Assembly: GCA_964451985.1 (NCBI GenBank)
Contig: CAYVKB010000018.1
Location: forward strand, 1 to 37,404
Direction of reading: 5' to 3'
Length of the DNA: 37,404 nt
Origin: GBS-DC sp964451985
GTDB lineage: Bacteria > Armatimonadota > Fimbriimonadia > Fimbriimonadales > GBS-DC
The notes beneath the pieces are model-generated. The model saw only the letters and a list, made by a program, of their open reading frames with translations, was not told the DNA's origin and made no database searches. Both the position numbers and the translations under genes were made by a program. Positions 1-7,846 of this stretch are shown piece by piece; the first letter of the stretch is position 1; each line of letters opens with the position of its first letter.

Positions 1-24
1 ACACTACGAACAACACGCGTAGCA

Positions 25-39
25 TCGGCATCTCGCCGA
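25..39. repeat. Short palindrome with ATCTC loop (REP-like)
   Basis: A perfect 5-bp stem (TCGGC/GCCGA) around the loop ATCTC. The same loop occurs in a longer palindrome at 9387-9403, and both lie beside a GCTAC-type flank, which suggests a dispersed small hairpin family. I see no gene in bases 1-137 apart from the last codons of upstream reading frames that I cannot support. Confidence 0.35.
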
Positions 40-137
40 CGAACCTAAGCGTGAGATAGTTTTCACGAAAATAAGCTACTGTATTCCAAACCGAGCGAAG
101 ACCGCTTTAGCATTCGTGGATTCCACGCAGCAATATT

Positions 138-1064
138 TTACCTGCGCCAGCTGAACGAGCGTGTGGGGGCGGGTCGCCCGCCAACGCTTGCGGTGGTGCG
201 TCCGCCTGAACGGTGCGCGTTTTCGGCGAGGGTGCGCAAGTAGCCCTTCAGACGCTCCAGGTCGCGCACTTCCACAATCGCTAGGAACTGCACACCCTGA
301 TTGAACCGCACGCCACTCACACGGTTCCGACGACAGAGTTTGGACAACTTGCCCGCAATCACCCAATCGGCAGTCTTGTCGGTAATCTCGTCGGTCAGCA
401 TGGGACCGATGCGCCGTATCCAAGTGTCCACAGGCTGCAGGTAGTGGAAGTCGCCCGGCTCGATTTGGCTTTCCAAGTCGTATAGGGCAACCATATCACG
501 CAGCACGAGTGCACCGACTTTGGGACCGATGCCCTTGATGCCCGTGATTTTCTCGTAGATTGCCTCCACGCGCCCCGACTGCACAATCGCTTGTTGGATG
601 TCCATCCAGATGTTGCCGATTTCGTCGTCGGCGTAGAGTTGCGCGGCGTAGCCCGCCAATCCTTCAATCAGTCCACGGTTGAGCTGCTCGTTAACTTTAC
701 GCTGGTTCTCCCGACACACTTCCACGAAGGCATTCCAGAGTTGCTCGGGTGCACTGCCCGACGATAGGAACGCGCTGAAGTTCGTTTTGTCGCCTTGCAA
801 CACTTTGTCCAACGCTTGCAGTGCGTAGCCGGAATACTCGGCGCGGTCGTTGCCGCGTTTGGCGAAAGCATAGTAGCCCAGCATCACGCGGAATGCGTAG
901 TAAGGATCCGCCAGCGCGTCGCGTACCGCCTGGCTATTCGGCAGCTGAATGCGCATCGCGCGCGCCATCTGCGGATATAAGACCTCGTGCTGGAACTTCT
1001 CCGCCTTCTCACCCGCCAAGCGGTTCAGAATCGCCTCAACCTCCATCATACTGAATGTCGCCAT
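138..1064 (-). CDS. Helix-hairpin-helix protein resembling HhH-GPD DNA glycosylases
   Basis: The product is 308 aa. The ATG at 1064 is preferred over an upstream in-frame ATG because AGGAGG lies 8-9 nt before it. Residues 1-165 are mostly alpha-helical with no motif I recognise. A helix-hairpin-helix follows at about 173-192, with a GIKGIGPK core ending in Lys182, then PVDTWIRRI at 211-219 with Asp213. In HhH-GPD enzymes such as endonuclease III, a hairpin Lys and a VDTH-type Asp are catalytic, so both positions seem kept here. The spacing between them is about 13 residues longer, and the C-terminal iron-sulfur cysteines of EndoIII are absent. A DNA-repair or DNA-binding role is inference. 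It is the last gene of the minus-strand run after the DUF1343 gene, from which it is separated by about 160 bp. Confidence 0.6.
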   Translation of the reverse strand: MATFSMMEVEAILNRLAGEKAEKFQHEVLYPQMARAMRIQLPNSQAVRDALADPYYAFRVMLGYYAFAKRGNDRAEYSGYALQALDKVLQGDKTNFSAFLSSGSAPEQLWNAFVEVCRENQRKVNEQLNRGLIEGLAGYAAQLYADDEIGNIWMDIQQAIVQSGRVEAIYEKITGIKGIGPKVGALVLRDMVALYDLESQIEPGDFHYLQPVDTWIRRIGPMLTDEITDKTADWVIAGKLSKLCRRNRVSGVRFNQGVQFLAIVEVRDLERLKGYLRTLAENAHRSGGRTTASVGGRPAPTRSFSWRR

Positions 1065-1167
1065 TTTCGGATACCTCCTATCCAAATTTGTGATAATTGC
1101 TGTCAACGCATACGGGATAATCACTTTGCTGATTACTTAGACGGCTGAGACCCTTCTGGGGTACTGC

Positions 1168-1203
1168 GAAGTCCCGTGCGCAGGGCTTCCATATTATATT
1201 ATA
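1168..1203 (-). promoter_or_regulatory. Candidate promoter and leader hairpin for the HhH gene
   Basis: Two overlapping TATAAT boxes on the minus strand occupy 1193-1203. Just downstream, 1168-1189 can fold as GAAG-T-CCC paired with GGG-CTTC. The transcript would start in or near this hairpin, about 110 nt before the start codon. No good -35 is visible. The rest of the 1065-1223 interval shows nothing else. Confidence 0.35.
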
Positions 1204-1223
1204 CGGAATTTCGAGCAAAAGTT

Positions 1224-2345
1224 TCACCCGTACAGCAAAAACGGCTCCCGTCTTCGAGTAAACACTTCCACATCGCGGGCGCAGCGAGCGAGGACTCGCT
1301 CCGGCTCCGCGCCGTCCATCAGCATGGCGTGGACTTCGCGGTTCGCAAGCAGCCCAAGCGCTTTCTGCGCTTCCCACTCGCGCGGGTAGAGTTTGCGTAA
1401 GCAGTATGCCAGCCCCACGCCCATCGAAAACGGCTGCAACCGCTCGCGATTGGTGATAAAGATGGAGACACCCTGACACTCCACACCCTTGTAAACGCTG
1501 CTGGTAGGCATGAAGACCATCGGTACGAACCGCGCGCCCACACTGACGGGCAGCTCGTTCAGCATCCCTGCAAGTTTGCGTCCGTCGATCCATGGCGCGC
1601 CGACGATTTCAAACGGTGTATCTGTGCCACGCCCAACGGAGATATTCGTGGCTTCCCACACGCCAACGCCGATGTATAGGAATGCCTGCTGTAGGCGGCG
1701 CATGTTGGGCGAGGGATTCGTCCAGTAGAAGTTGCACTCGTCGAGCGTCATGCTGCGCCTCCAGCCTGTGCAAGGAATGATTTTCAAATCCGCGCCGATG
1801 TTGCGCTCCTGATTGAACATGCGCGCTAGCTCGCCGACGGTCATGCCGTGTCGCAGGGCAATCGTGTGGTAGGCGGTGAAGGAAAGGCGGTCGGCGTCGG
1901 CTAAGGGACCCTCCACCGCCCCGCCGATGGGGTTCACTCGATCCAACACATAAATCGGAATCTTGCGTTCGGCCGCGGCTTCCATCGCCAGTCCCATCGT
2001 GGAAATGTAGGTGTAGTACCGCGCGCCGATGTCCTGAATGTCGAAAATCAGCGCGTCGAGATTGGCTAACTGTTGCTGGGTGGGCTTCCTGCGCTCGCCG
2101 TAGAGGCTGTAGATGGGCAACCCGGTACGCTCGTCGACACCGTCGGGCACGTTCTCGTCTAACTGTCCGCGAATTCCGTGCTCGGGGCTAAACAGTGCAC
2201 CAATAGGCATGCCTAACCGTTGCAGTTGGTTAATCAGATGCTCGCGTTCGGCGGTCAGTCCGGTGTGGTTTGTAATTACACCCACGCGCATGCGTTTTAG
2301 CTCGCTCAGGTGTTGCTCCAGTCGGTCGATACCGTTTTGAATCAT
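1224..2345 (-). CDS. DUF1343 family protein, NamZ-like exo-beta-N-acetylmuramidase
   Basis: 373 aa, full length for the family. Characteristic blocks are visible: NHTG (26-29), SPEHGIRG (53-60), SLYGE, the DIQDIGARYYTY segment and DRVNPIGG. Characterised members (NamZ) remove MurNAc from the non-reducing end of peptidoglycan fragments, so a role in cell-wall recycling or turnover is likely. No signal peptide is seen, so the protein may act in the cytoplasm, unlike many secreted relatives. Its ATG overlaps the deoB stop as ATGA, implying translational coupling with the phosphopentomutase gene; both would feed sugars into central metabolism. Confidence 0.85.
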   Translation of the reverse strand: MIQNGIDRLEQHLSELKRMRVGVITNHTGLTAEREHLINQLQRLGMPIGALFSPEHGIRGQLDENVPDGVDERTGLPIYSLYGERRKPTQQQLANLDALIFDIQDIGARYYTYISTMGLAMEAAAERKIPIYVLDRVNPIGGAVEGPLADADRLSFTAYHTIALRHGMTVGELARMFNQERNIGADLKIIPCTGWRRSMTLDECNFYWTNPSPNMRRLQQAFLYIGVGVWEATNISVGRGTDTPFEIVGAPWIDGRKLAGMLNELPVSVGARFVPMVFMPTSSVYKGVECQGVSIFITNRERLQPFSMGVGLAYCLRKLYPREWEAQKALGLLANREVHAMLMDGAEPERVLARCARDVEVFTRRREPFLLYG

Positions 2346-3502
2346 AGGGGTTCTCCGTTGGGGGGTTGCACGCCCCAGAGTGCGCCGATAGTTGCGCCGA
2401 TGTCAGCGAGGGTGCAACGGACGCCCAAGTCGCGCCCGACTCTTAAGCTGGGTGAGTAGACAAGAAGCGGCAGATACTCACGGGAGTGGTCAGTGCTGGG
2501 TGTAGTGGGGTCGTTGCCGTGGTCGGCAGTAAGAATCAACATATCGGTCGGACGCAGTCGGCCCAGCAGGTCGCTCAGCATTTCATCGAACGCCTCCAGC
2601 GCGCGGGCGAAGCCTTGCGGGTCGTTCCGATGCCCGTACAGCATATCGAAATCCTCGAAGTTTGCAAAGATGAACACGCAGTCGCTCGCCAGCGCGCGCA
2701 GCAACGCCTCGTAATGTTCGGGATTACTTTGCGTGCGCTCGGCACGGTGAAAACCGCGATAGACGAACAGCTCCGGCACGACGCCGACACCGTACACGCC
2801 CACACCATGCTCGGCAAGCAGGTCGATAAGGTTCGGCGGCGGGGGCAGCGGAAAGTCGCGGCGGTTCTCCGTGCGCTTGAAGGTCTCAGGGCTATCACCG
2901 ATGAAGGGGCGTGCAATCACGCGCTGCACATGGTGCGGCGGCTGCAAGATTTCACGGGCGATTTCGCACATCCGATAAAGTTCGTCCAGTGGTATGACCG
3001 CCTCGTGCGCAGCGATTTGAAACACGCTGTCCGCGCTGGTGTACACGATTGGCTTGCCCGTGCGCATGTGTTCCACGCCGAGTTGCTTGATAATCTCCGT
3101 GCCCGACGCGGGATAGTTGCCCAGTGTACCTACGCCGATGCGTGCCTCGAACACCGTCATCACTTCGGGTGGGAAGCCGTTGGGGTAGGTGGGGAACGGC
3201 GTCTCAGTGTGGACGCCCATCATCTCCCAGTGCCCCGTGACAGAATCTTTGCCTTTGGAGTGAGGCTGCACCTTGCCGTAGTGGGCGCGTGGAGCATCGG
3301 TCGGCGGTACGCCGCGCAGGGACAGGATGTTGCCCAGCCCCAGCGCTCGTAAGTTGGGTAGGTTCAGCCTTCCTACAGCGTCGGCCAAGTGTCCCAGTGT
3401 GTTGGGGTGGTTCTCACCTGTGTCGCCGTAGTCGGCTGCGTCTGGGGCTGCGCCCACGCCGCAGCCGTCCAGCACAATCAGAATCGCACGCTCATACGCC
3501 AT
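2342..3502 (-). CDS. deoB: Phosphopentomutase DeoB
   Basis: 386 aa, normal length. It interconverts ribose-1-phosphate (or deoxyribose-1-phosphate) and the 5-phosphate in nucleoside salvage. Alkaline-phosphatase-superfamily features are present: VLDGCGVG with metal-binding Asp12, the KGKDSVTGHWEMM block with the phosphate-carrying Thr89, and a C-terminal ADHGNDPTTPSTDHSREY segment supplying further Asp/His manganese ligands. The ATG overlaps the stop of the truncated uvrA by one base (TAATG), and the 3' end overlaps the DUF1343 gene by 4 bp, so the three genes are likely translated in series from the trnG promoter region. Confidence 0.95.
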   Translation of the reverse strand: MAYERAILIVLDGCGVGAAPDAADYGDTGENHPNTLGHLADAVGRLNLPNLRALGLGNILSLRGVPPTDAPRAHYGKVQPHSKGKDSVTGHWEMMGVHTETPFPTYPNGFPPEVMTVFEARIGVGTLGNYPASGTEIIKQLGVEHMRTGKPIVYTSADSVFQIAAHEAVIPLDELYRMCEIAREILQPPHHVQRVIARPFIGDSPETFKRTENRRDFPLPPPPNLIDLLAEHGVGVYGVGVVPELFVYRGFHRAERTQSNPEHYEALLRALASDCVFIFANFEDFDMLYGHRNDPQGFARALEAFDEMLSDLLGRLRPTDMLILTADHGNDPTTPSTDHSREYLPLLVYSPSLRVGRDLGVRCTLADIGATIGALWGVQPPNGEPL

Positions 3503-4257
3503 TACTCGCTCCCTTGAACCAACGCGTGCTCAGGCAAGCTCACAATATGAACCGTCACCAAACCCTTCGCGAGTTTGAGGCTGGTCTCCACCGCTTCCGC
3601 CAGGCGCGATTGCACGCCATCGCGAACCACGATGCGATCCACGACAATCTCGATTGTATGTTGCTTGTAGCGGTCGAGCGGGGGCACATCGGTGACTTCG
3701 TACACCTGTCCATTCACGCGCACGCGCACGAATCCGAGTTTCTGCGCCTCGCTGAACACGTGGCGATACTCGCCCTTGCGCCCGCGCACGACGGGAGCAA
3801 GTACCTGAATTCGGGTCCCTTCGGGCAGGCGCATCACGGTATCCACGATGCCGTCCACCGTTTGGCGTGCGATGGGCTTGCTGCACTGGGGGCAGTGGGG
3901 TCGCCCTGCGCGGGCGAACAGCAGGCGCAAATAGTCGTAAATCTCGGTAACTGTACCCACCGTACTGCGTGGGTTGTGGCTCGTGGACTTCTGGTCTATA
4001 GAGATCGCGGGGGATAGCCCCTCGATGTAGTCCACATCGGGTTTGTCCATCACGCCAAGGAACTGTCGAGCGTAGGATGAGAGGCTCTCGACATAGCGGC
4101 GTTGCCCTTCGGCGTAGAGGGTGTCGAACGCGAGGGTGGACTTGCCCGATCCCGACACACCCGTGATGACCACGAGCTTATCGCGCGGGATTTCCACGTG
4201 CAAGTTTTTGAGGTTATGTTCGCGCGCACCTGCGATGACGATTTTGTCCTGCGCCAT
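3502..4257 (-). CDS. Truncated UvrA (N-terminal part only)
   Basis: 251 aa against about 940 for UvrA, the damage-recognition ATPase of nucleotide excision repair. The N-terminus is intact: Walker A GVSGSGKS (33-40), the Q-loop-like SIDQKST (86-92) and a single CPQC pair (122-125), followed by the UvrB-binding-type region. It stops just before the point where the family has its first zinc finger. The ABC signature and Walker B of the first ATPase half, and all of the second half, are missing. The stop codon shares a base with the deoB ATG, so no uvrA remnant follows. No Shine-Dalgarno is visible, and the start lies only 7 nt after the encoded CCA of tRNA-Gly. It may be a deletion remnant with a full uvrA elsewhere, a real domain protein, or a misassembly. 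Confidence 0.85.
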   Translation of the reverse strand: MAQDKIVIAGAREHNLKNLHVEIPRDKLVVITGVSGSGKSTLAFDTLYAEGQRRYVESLSSYARQFLGVMDKPDVDYIEGLSPAISIDQKSTSHNPRSTVGTVTEIYDYLRLLFARAGRPHCPQCSKPIARQTVDGIVDTVMRLPEGTRIQVLAPVVRGRKGEYRHVFSEAQKLGFVRVRVNGQVYEVTDVPPLDRYKQHTIEIVVDRIVVRDGVQSRLAEAVETSLKLAKGLVTVHIVSLPEHALVQGSE

Positions 4258-4264
4258 GATGGTC

Positions 4265-4338
<74 letters not shown>

Positions 4339-4353
4339 TCTGGTAACGTCCTA

Positions 4354-4382
4354 ATTATACCCTTTCGCTCGGACAGATGCAA
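4354..4382 (-). promoter_or_regulatory. Promoter of tRNA-Gly
   Basis: On the minus strand, TTGCAT (4377-4382), a 17-bp spacer, and TATAAT (4354-4359) directly preceded by GG (4360-4361). The -10 box ends 15 nt before the tRNA 5' end, giving a leader of a few bases. It probably drives trnG and the downstream uvrA fragment-deoB-DUF1343 run. Confidence 0.6.
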
Positions 4383-4454
4383 GTCACCACGCAGCTCAGA
4401 GACTCTCGCTTACGGTACGCTGGAACGACACGGTAGATGCCCTTCAAACCATTG

Positions 4455-6176
4455 CTAAAACTCTGCTTTCATTGCCTGCACGCGCTCGGCGATTACTCGT
4501 GCCGCTGTGTCTAACGGGAACCGCTCGGCGTTCTTATCCGTGCGTAGGCGCAGTTCCACCTGACCGTCTTTCACGGCGCGCCCTACCACCACCTGCAGCG
4601 GGATTCCAATCAGGTCGGCGTCTTTGAACTTCACGCCGCTGCGCTCGTCGCGGTCGTCGTATAGCACCTCCACGCCCATCGCGTTGAGCTGCTCGTACAG
4701 GTGTTCGGCGGCAGCGTGTTGCTGGGTGTCTTCAGGGTTCACCAAGATTAGAATCACTTCAAACGGCGCGACGGTAATAGGGAAGCGGATGCCGTCCTCG
4801 TCGTGGTGTGCCTCCACAATCGCGGCGAGGCAGCGGCTCACTCCCAATCCGTAGCAGCCCATGATAATCGGCTTCTGATTGCCCGCTGCGTCGGTAAACA
4901 GTGCGCCCATCGCCTGACTATACTTAATGCCCAGCTGGAAGATATGTCCGACTTCGATACCGCGCACCTCGCGCAACACGCCCTCGGGATGGCGGGGCGA
5001 CGGGTCGCCCGCCTGCGCCACGCGCAAGTCCGCCCAGATAGGTTCAGGGAAGTCGCGTCCCCAGCACACATGGATTAAGTGGGCGTCGGGGGCGTTCGCA
5101 CCGGTAATGAAATCCTGCAGTCCCCGCAACTCGTAATCAGCGTAGATGGGCACTTCGGCAGGCAACCCTACCGGTCCCGCGAAGCCCACCGGAGCGTTGG
5201 TAAGTTGCTGGATGGTGGCGGTGTCCAGCATCTCCACACTCTCGCCGTCTAAGGCGTGCATCAGTTTGTAGGGGTTCAACTCGCGGTCGCCGCGTACCAA
5301 CGCTGCCACGGGCTTGCCGTCCACGCGCATCAGCAGAGTTTTCACGAGGCGGTCGGGCGTTGTGCTCAGGAACGCGCACACCTCCTCCACCGTGCGAGCG
5401 TTGGGTGTGTCCACCTTCTGCGCAGGCGGGACATTTTCAATTGGCGGCGGCGTGAGTCCAGGGTCAGGCAGCTCACATCGTTCGGCGTTCGCCGCGTAGC
5501 CACTTTTGTCGCACTGCAGTACCTTGTCCTCGCCGCTTTCGGCGATAATCATAAACTCCTCGTTGCTGCCGCCGCCAATCGCGCCTGCTTCGGCATCCAC
5601 AATCAGTGTGGGCAAGCCCATCCGCTCGAACATGCGAATATAGGCGTTGCGCACCTTCTGATACATCGTCTCCAGTGCGTCGGCGTCGGTGTCGAAGCTG
5701 TAGCCGTCGTACATGATGAACTCGCGGGCGCGAATCACGCCTCCGCGCGGGCGCGGCTCGTCGCGGAACTTGGTCTGAATCTGATACAGCAACAACGGCA
5801 TCTGGCGATAGGAACTGACCGCGTGGCGCACGATGTCAGTTATCACTTCCTCATGCGTAAAGCCAAGTGTGAATGGGCGTTGATGGCGGTCTTTGAGCTT
5901 GAACAGGATGTCCAACCCGCTGCGTCCGGTTTCGTCCAGTAGCTCCTCAGGCACGAGCGCGGGCATAAAGAGTTCCACCCCGCCAATCCTGTCGCTCTCC
6001 TCGCGCACAATCTGCTCGATTTTGCGGATGACACGCCAGCCGAGCGGCAGATAGATATACACGCCTGCAGCCAGTTTGCGTATAAAGCCTCCTCTCAGCA
6101 GCAACCGATGGCTCGGCAACTCCGCTTCAGCGGGCGCCTCGCGCAAAGTCGGTAAAAAGTATTGCGACGCTCGCAT
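4455..6176 (-). CDS. proS: Prolyl-tRNA synthetase, bacterial type
   Basis: 573 aa, the usual size of the bacterial form with an editing insertion. It charges tRNA-Pro with proline. Visible: the THEE segment (107-110), class II motif 2 FRDEPRPRGGVIRAREF (137-153), the inserted YbaK-like editing domain in the middle, motif 3 GCYGLGVSR (440-448), and the C-terminal anticodon-binding domain with DDRDERSGVKF. The start at 6176 has GGAGGG 4 nt upstream and begins the conserved MRASQYFLPTLREAP; an upstream ATG would add residues not expected in the family. It is followed on the same strand by trnG and preceded by the MITE-like element. Confidence 0.97.
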   Translation of the reverse strand: MRASQYFLPTLREAPAEAELPSHRLLLRGGFIRKLAAGVYIYLPLGWRVIRKIEQIVREESDRIGGVELFMPALVPEELLDETGRSGLDILFKLKDRHQRPFTLGFTHEEVITDIVRHAVSSYRQMPLLLYQIQTKFRDEPRPRGGVIRAREFIMYDGYSFDTDADALETMYQKVRNAYIRMFERMGLPTLIVDAEAGAIGGGSNEEFMIIAESGEDKVLQCDKSGYAANAERCELPDPGLTPPPIENVPPAQKVDTPNARTVEEVCAFLSTTPDRLVKTLLMRVDGKPVAALVRGDRELNPYKLMHALDGESVEMLDTATIQQLTNAPVGFAGPVGLPAEVPIYADYELRGLQDFITGANAPDAHLIHVCWGRDFPEPIWADLRVAQAGDPSPRHPEGVLREVRGIEVGHIFQLGIKYSQAMGALFTDAAGNQKPIIMGCYGLGVSRCLAAIVEAHHDEDGIRFPITVAPFEVILILVNPEDTQQHAAAEHLYEQLNAMGVEVLYDDRDERSGVKFKDADLIGIPLQVVVGRAVKDGQVELRLRTDKNAERFPLDTAARVIAERVQAMKAEF

Positions 6177-6196
6177 AGTCCCTCCGTTCGGGGGAT

Positions 6197-6204
6197 AGTG
6201 TACC
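6197..6204 (-). promoter_or_regulatory. proS promoter: GG-extended -10
   Basis: GGTACACT on the minus strand (TACACT 6197-6202, GG 6203-6204), about 20 nt before the proS ATG and abutting the terminus of the MITE-like element at 6205. The same core with matching flanks, TATCAGGTACACTAT, occurs upstream of the GT9 gene at 34288-34302, also 20 nt before the start codon. Confidence 0.5.
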
Positions 6205-6424
6205 TGATAAGGGTACAACGGCTGAGTTCAGTGGTAAAGCGCAGGGGAGCATTTTTCCGCCCTCACCCCCCTGCCCCCTCTCCCGCGGCGCGGGAGAGGG
6301 GGGACGCGCTGTGCAGCGCATGCGCTCAACTCCCCTCTCCCACGGCGTGGGAGAGGGGCTGGGGGTGAGGGCAAAAACAGCGGACGCTCGCAGAGCTTTG
6401 AACCTATGTGTTGTACCCTTATCA
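6205..6424. mobile_element. MITE-like element, 220 bp, with 15-bp terminal inverted repeats
   Basis: The ends TGATAAGGGTACAAC (6205-6219) and GTTGTACCCTTATCA (6410-6424) are perfect inverted repeats of 15 bp. Inside are two further perfect palindromes and an outer 12-bp inverted pair, and there is no plausible protein. A diverged copy in the other orientation is at 25119-25286. I see no convincing target-site duplication. No transposase is in the window, so it would be mobilised in trans if it is active. Confidence 0.65.
6259..6372. repeat. Nested palindromes of the MITE-like element
   Basis: The outer inverted pair GCCCTCACCCCC (6259-6270) and GGGGGTGAGGGC (6361-6372) encloses two perfect palindromes, each with 13-bp arms around a single G: 6275-6301 (CCCCTCTCCCGCG arm) and 6332-6358 (CCCCTCTCCCACG arm). 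Transcription in either direction would give a branched double hairpin. The arms alone resemble the GGGAGAGGGG-type interspersed repeats of many GC-rich bacterial genomes. Confidence 0.8.
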
Positions 6425-6453
6425 AGACAGTCTACCCTGTGGAGCGTCGTCCG

Positions 6454-7758
6454 CTAAACCGCTTCCAGCGTCAGGACCCAATCCTCGCCATTCTGCGCAG
6501 GCGGCTGAAACTCGCGTTCGCCCGTATTGCGAAACTCGCCGATGAAGCGCGATTGCCCTGTGCGAGGGTCGTACCAGCTGGCTTGCACTGTGCGCTTGTT
6601 GAGCTTGTCCATACGCACGCGCACAGGTTTAGGCACAGGCAGGTAGATGTAAGCGTAGCTGCCGTCGGCGGCGCGCGCGGCGCGGATATGCTCTGCGCCC
6701 TCGCCAGCGTCCGACGCCAGCAGGCTCTGGTCAGAGATGCGTAGCAACATTGCGCGTCGGAGCATCAGGTTTTTGGCGTGCTGCATCTGACCTGCGCCGG
6801 GCAGGTTCAGCGATTCCTGCCACGAGCGGCGGGCTGCGGTGACGGGCGCACGCTTGTTGGGAACGAACATCTGCCAGATGTTATGACAGCCGTAGGTGTG
6901 CCCGTGTGCGCCCGAAAGCAGCGCCCAGTAGGCAGCGCGACGCACGTCACGCTCGTCGAACCAGCCGTTTTTGGGGTCGAAGCCCACGGGGTGGTCTTCG
7001 TAGCACGGCTCGCCGTCCATACACGGCTTGACGGGGGTGCGCAGGTAGTCGCGCTCCAGCATCGCGTAGTTAGCGGCGTAGCGTTGCGAGTGCCCCGATT
7101 GCAACATATTGAAGTCCAGCCACTCTTCCGCGTGCAATGCATCAGCGGAGGACTGCCCTCCTACAGGGTGATAGGTGATGAGGTGCGCCCCGCCATCGCC
7201 TGCACGAATGCCTGCCGCCATCGCCCGCCAGATGGCGCGATGGGTGTCGTTCTCCACAGGACGGTCGCCGCCCAAAATCCAAATCACGCTTTTGTGCCGA
7301 TACCGTTTGCCCAGAAACTCGCCGTAAACGCGCGCGTTATCAGGCGTGAAAATCTCGGGACCGACGCCCCAGCGTTTGTTCACCTTGTCGCCCCAGGTGG
7401 GCAATAGTCCGATGTATAAGCCCAGTGTGTTAGCACGATCGACAATCCAGTCCACATGCTGAAAGTACGCCTCGTTGGGTTGTGTGGGGTCGTTTTTGTG
7501 CAGGGGCGTGTCGCCGTAGGGGTTGGGTGCGTTCAAGCCGTCCAGCTCCGCCAACGCCACCGCCTGTATCACAGTGAAGCCTTTCGCTGCGCGGTCTTTG
7601 AGATATAACTCTGCCTCCTCGCGCGTAAGGCGGTGGAACAACTCCCACGCCGTATCGCCCAGATAGAAAAAAGGCTCGCCGCGCTCATTCACCAGGTAGC
7701 GACGCCAGCAGGGATGCCCCGCCTCATCGAAAATCCTGAGCCTCGGCAACCGACGCAT
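6454..7758 (-). CDS. DUF4038 / GH140-like glycoside hydrolase
   Basis: 434 aa. Residues 1-340 match the apiosidase-like (beta/alpha)8 family: GEPFFYLGDTAWELF (28-41), the WILGGDRP loop with Asp165, the LQSGHS motif (219-224) and MDGEPCYED with Glu250. Asp165 and Glu250 are the likely catalytic pair by analogy with GH140. About 345-434 looks like the family's C-terminal beta domain (putative collagen-binding). No signal peptide is seen with the start at 7758; an upstream in-frame ATG would add 51 unlikely residues. The -10 box sits only 6 nt before the ATG, so the mRNA may be leaderless. The substrate is unknown, probably a plant or algal polysaccharide side chain. Confidence 0.75.
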   Translation of the reverse strand: MRRLPRLRIFDEAGHPCWRRYLVNERGEPFFYLGDTAWELFHRLTREEAELYLKDRAAKGFTVIQAVALAELDGLNAPNPYGDTPLHKNDPTQPNEAYFQHVDWIVDRANTLGLYIGLLPTWGDKVNKRWGVGPEIFTPDNARVYGEFLGKRYRHKSVIWILGGDRPVENDTHRAIWRAMAAGIRAGDGGAHLITYHPVGGQSSADALHAEEWLDFNMLQSGHSQRYAANYAMLERDYLRTPVKPCMDGEPCYEDHPVGFDPKNGWFDERDVRRAAYWALLSGAHGHTYGCHNIWQMFVPNKRAPVTAARRSWQESLNLPGAGQMQHAKNLMLRRAMLLRISDQSLLASDAGEGAEHIRAARAADGSYAYIYLPVPKPVRVRMDKLNKRTVQASWYDPRTGQSRFIGEFRNTGEREFQPPAQNGEDWVLTLEAV

Positions 7759-7764
7759 AGTGCA

Positions 7765-7772
7765 AGTGTACC
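7765..7772 (-). promoter_or_regulatory. GG-extended -10 of the GH140-like gene
   Basis: GGTACACT with TACACT ending exactly 6 nt before the ATG at 7758, so transcription should begin at or next to the start codon. The GGAGG overlapping it is too far from the ATG (12 nt) to be a normal Shine-Dalgarno site. The divergent prepilin gene starts at 7847. Confidence 0.5.
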
Positions 7773-7846
7773 TCCAAAACGCCGGAACGCGGCTATAACT
7801 AAACCTTAACCCGTAAGTTAGTATCTTTGTAGGCGAGGTGAGACCT

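Noticed and set aside
2486..3352. Long plus-strand open frame (288 codons) inside deoB
   Set aside because: It is antisense to deoB, whose motifs are all present, and its residues show no domain. It is a GC-rich shadow frame.
4339..4454. T-box or other riboswitch near proS
   Set aside because: This interval is downstream of proS and carries the trnG promoter. The 5' side of proS has only about 20 nt of leader.
6259..6372. CRISPR array
   Set aside because: Only two palindromic units, themselves inverted repeats, with no regular spacers or cas genes.
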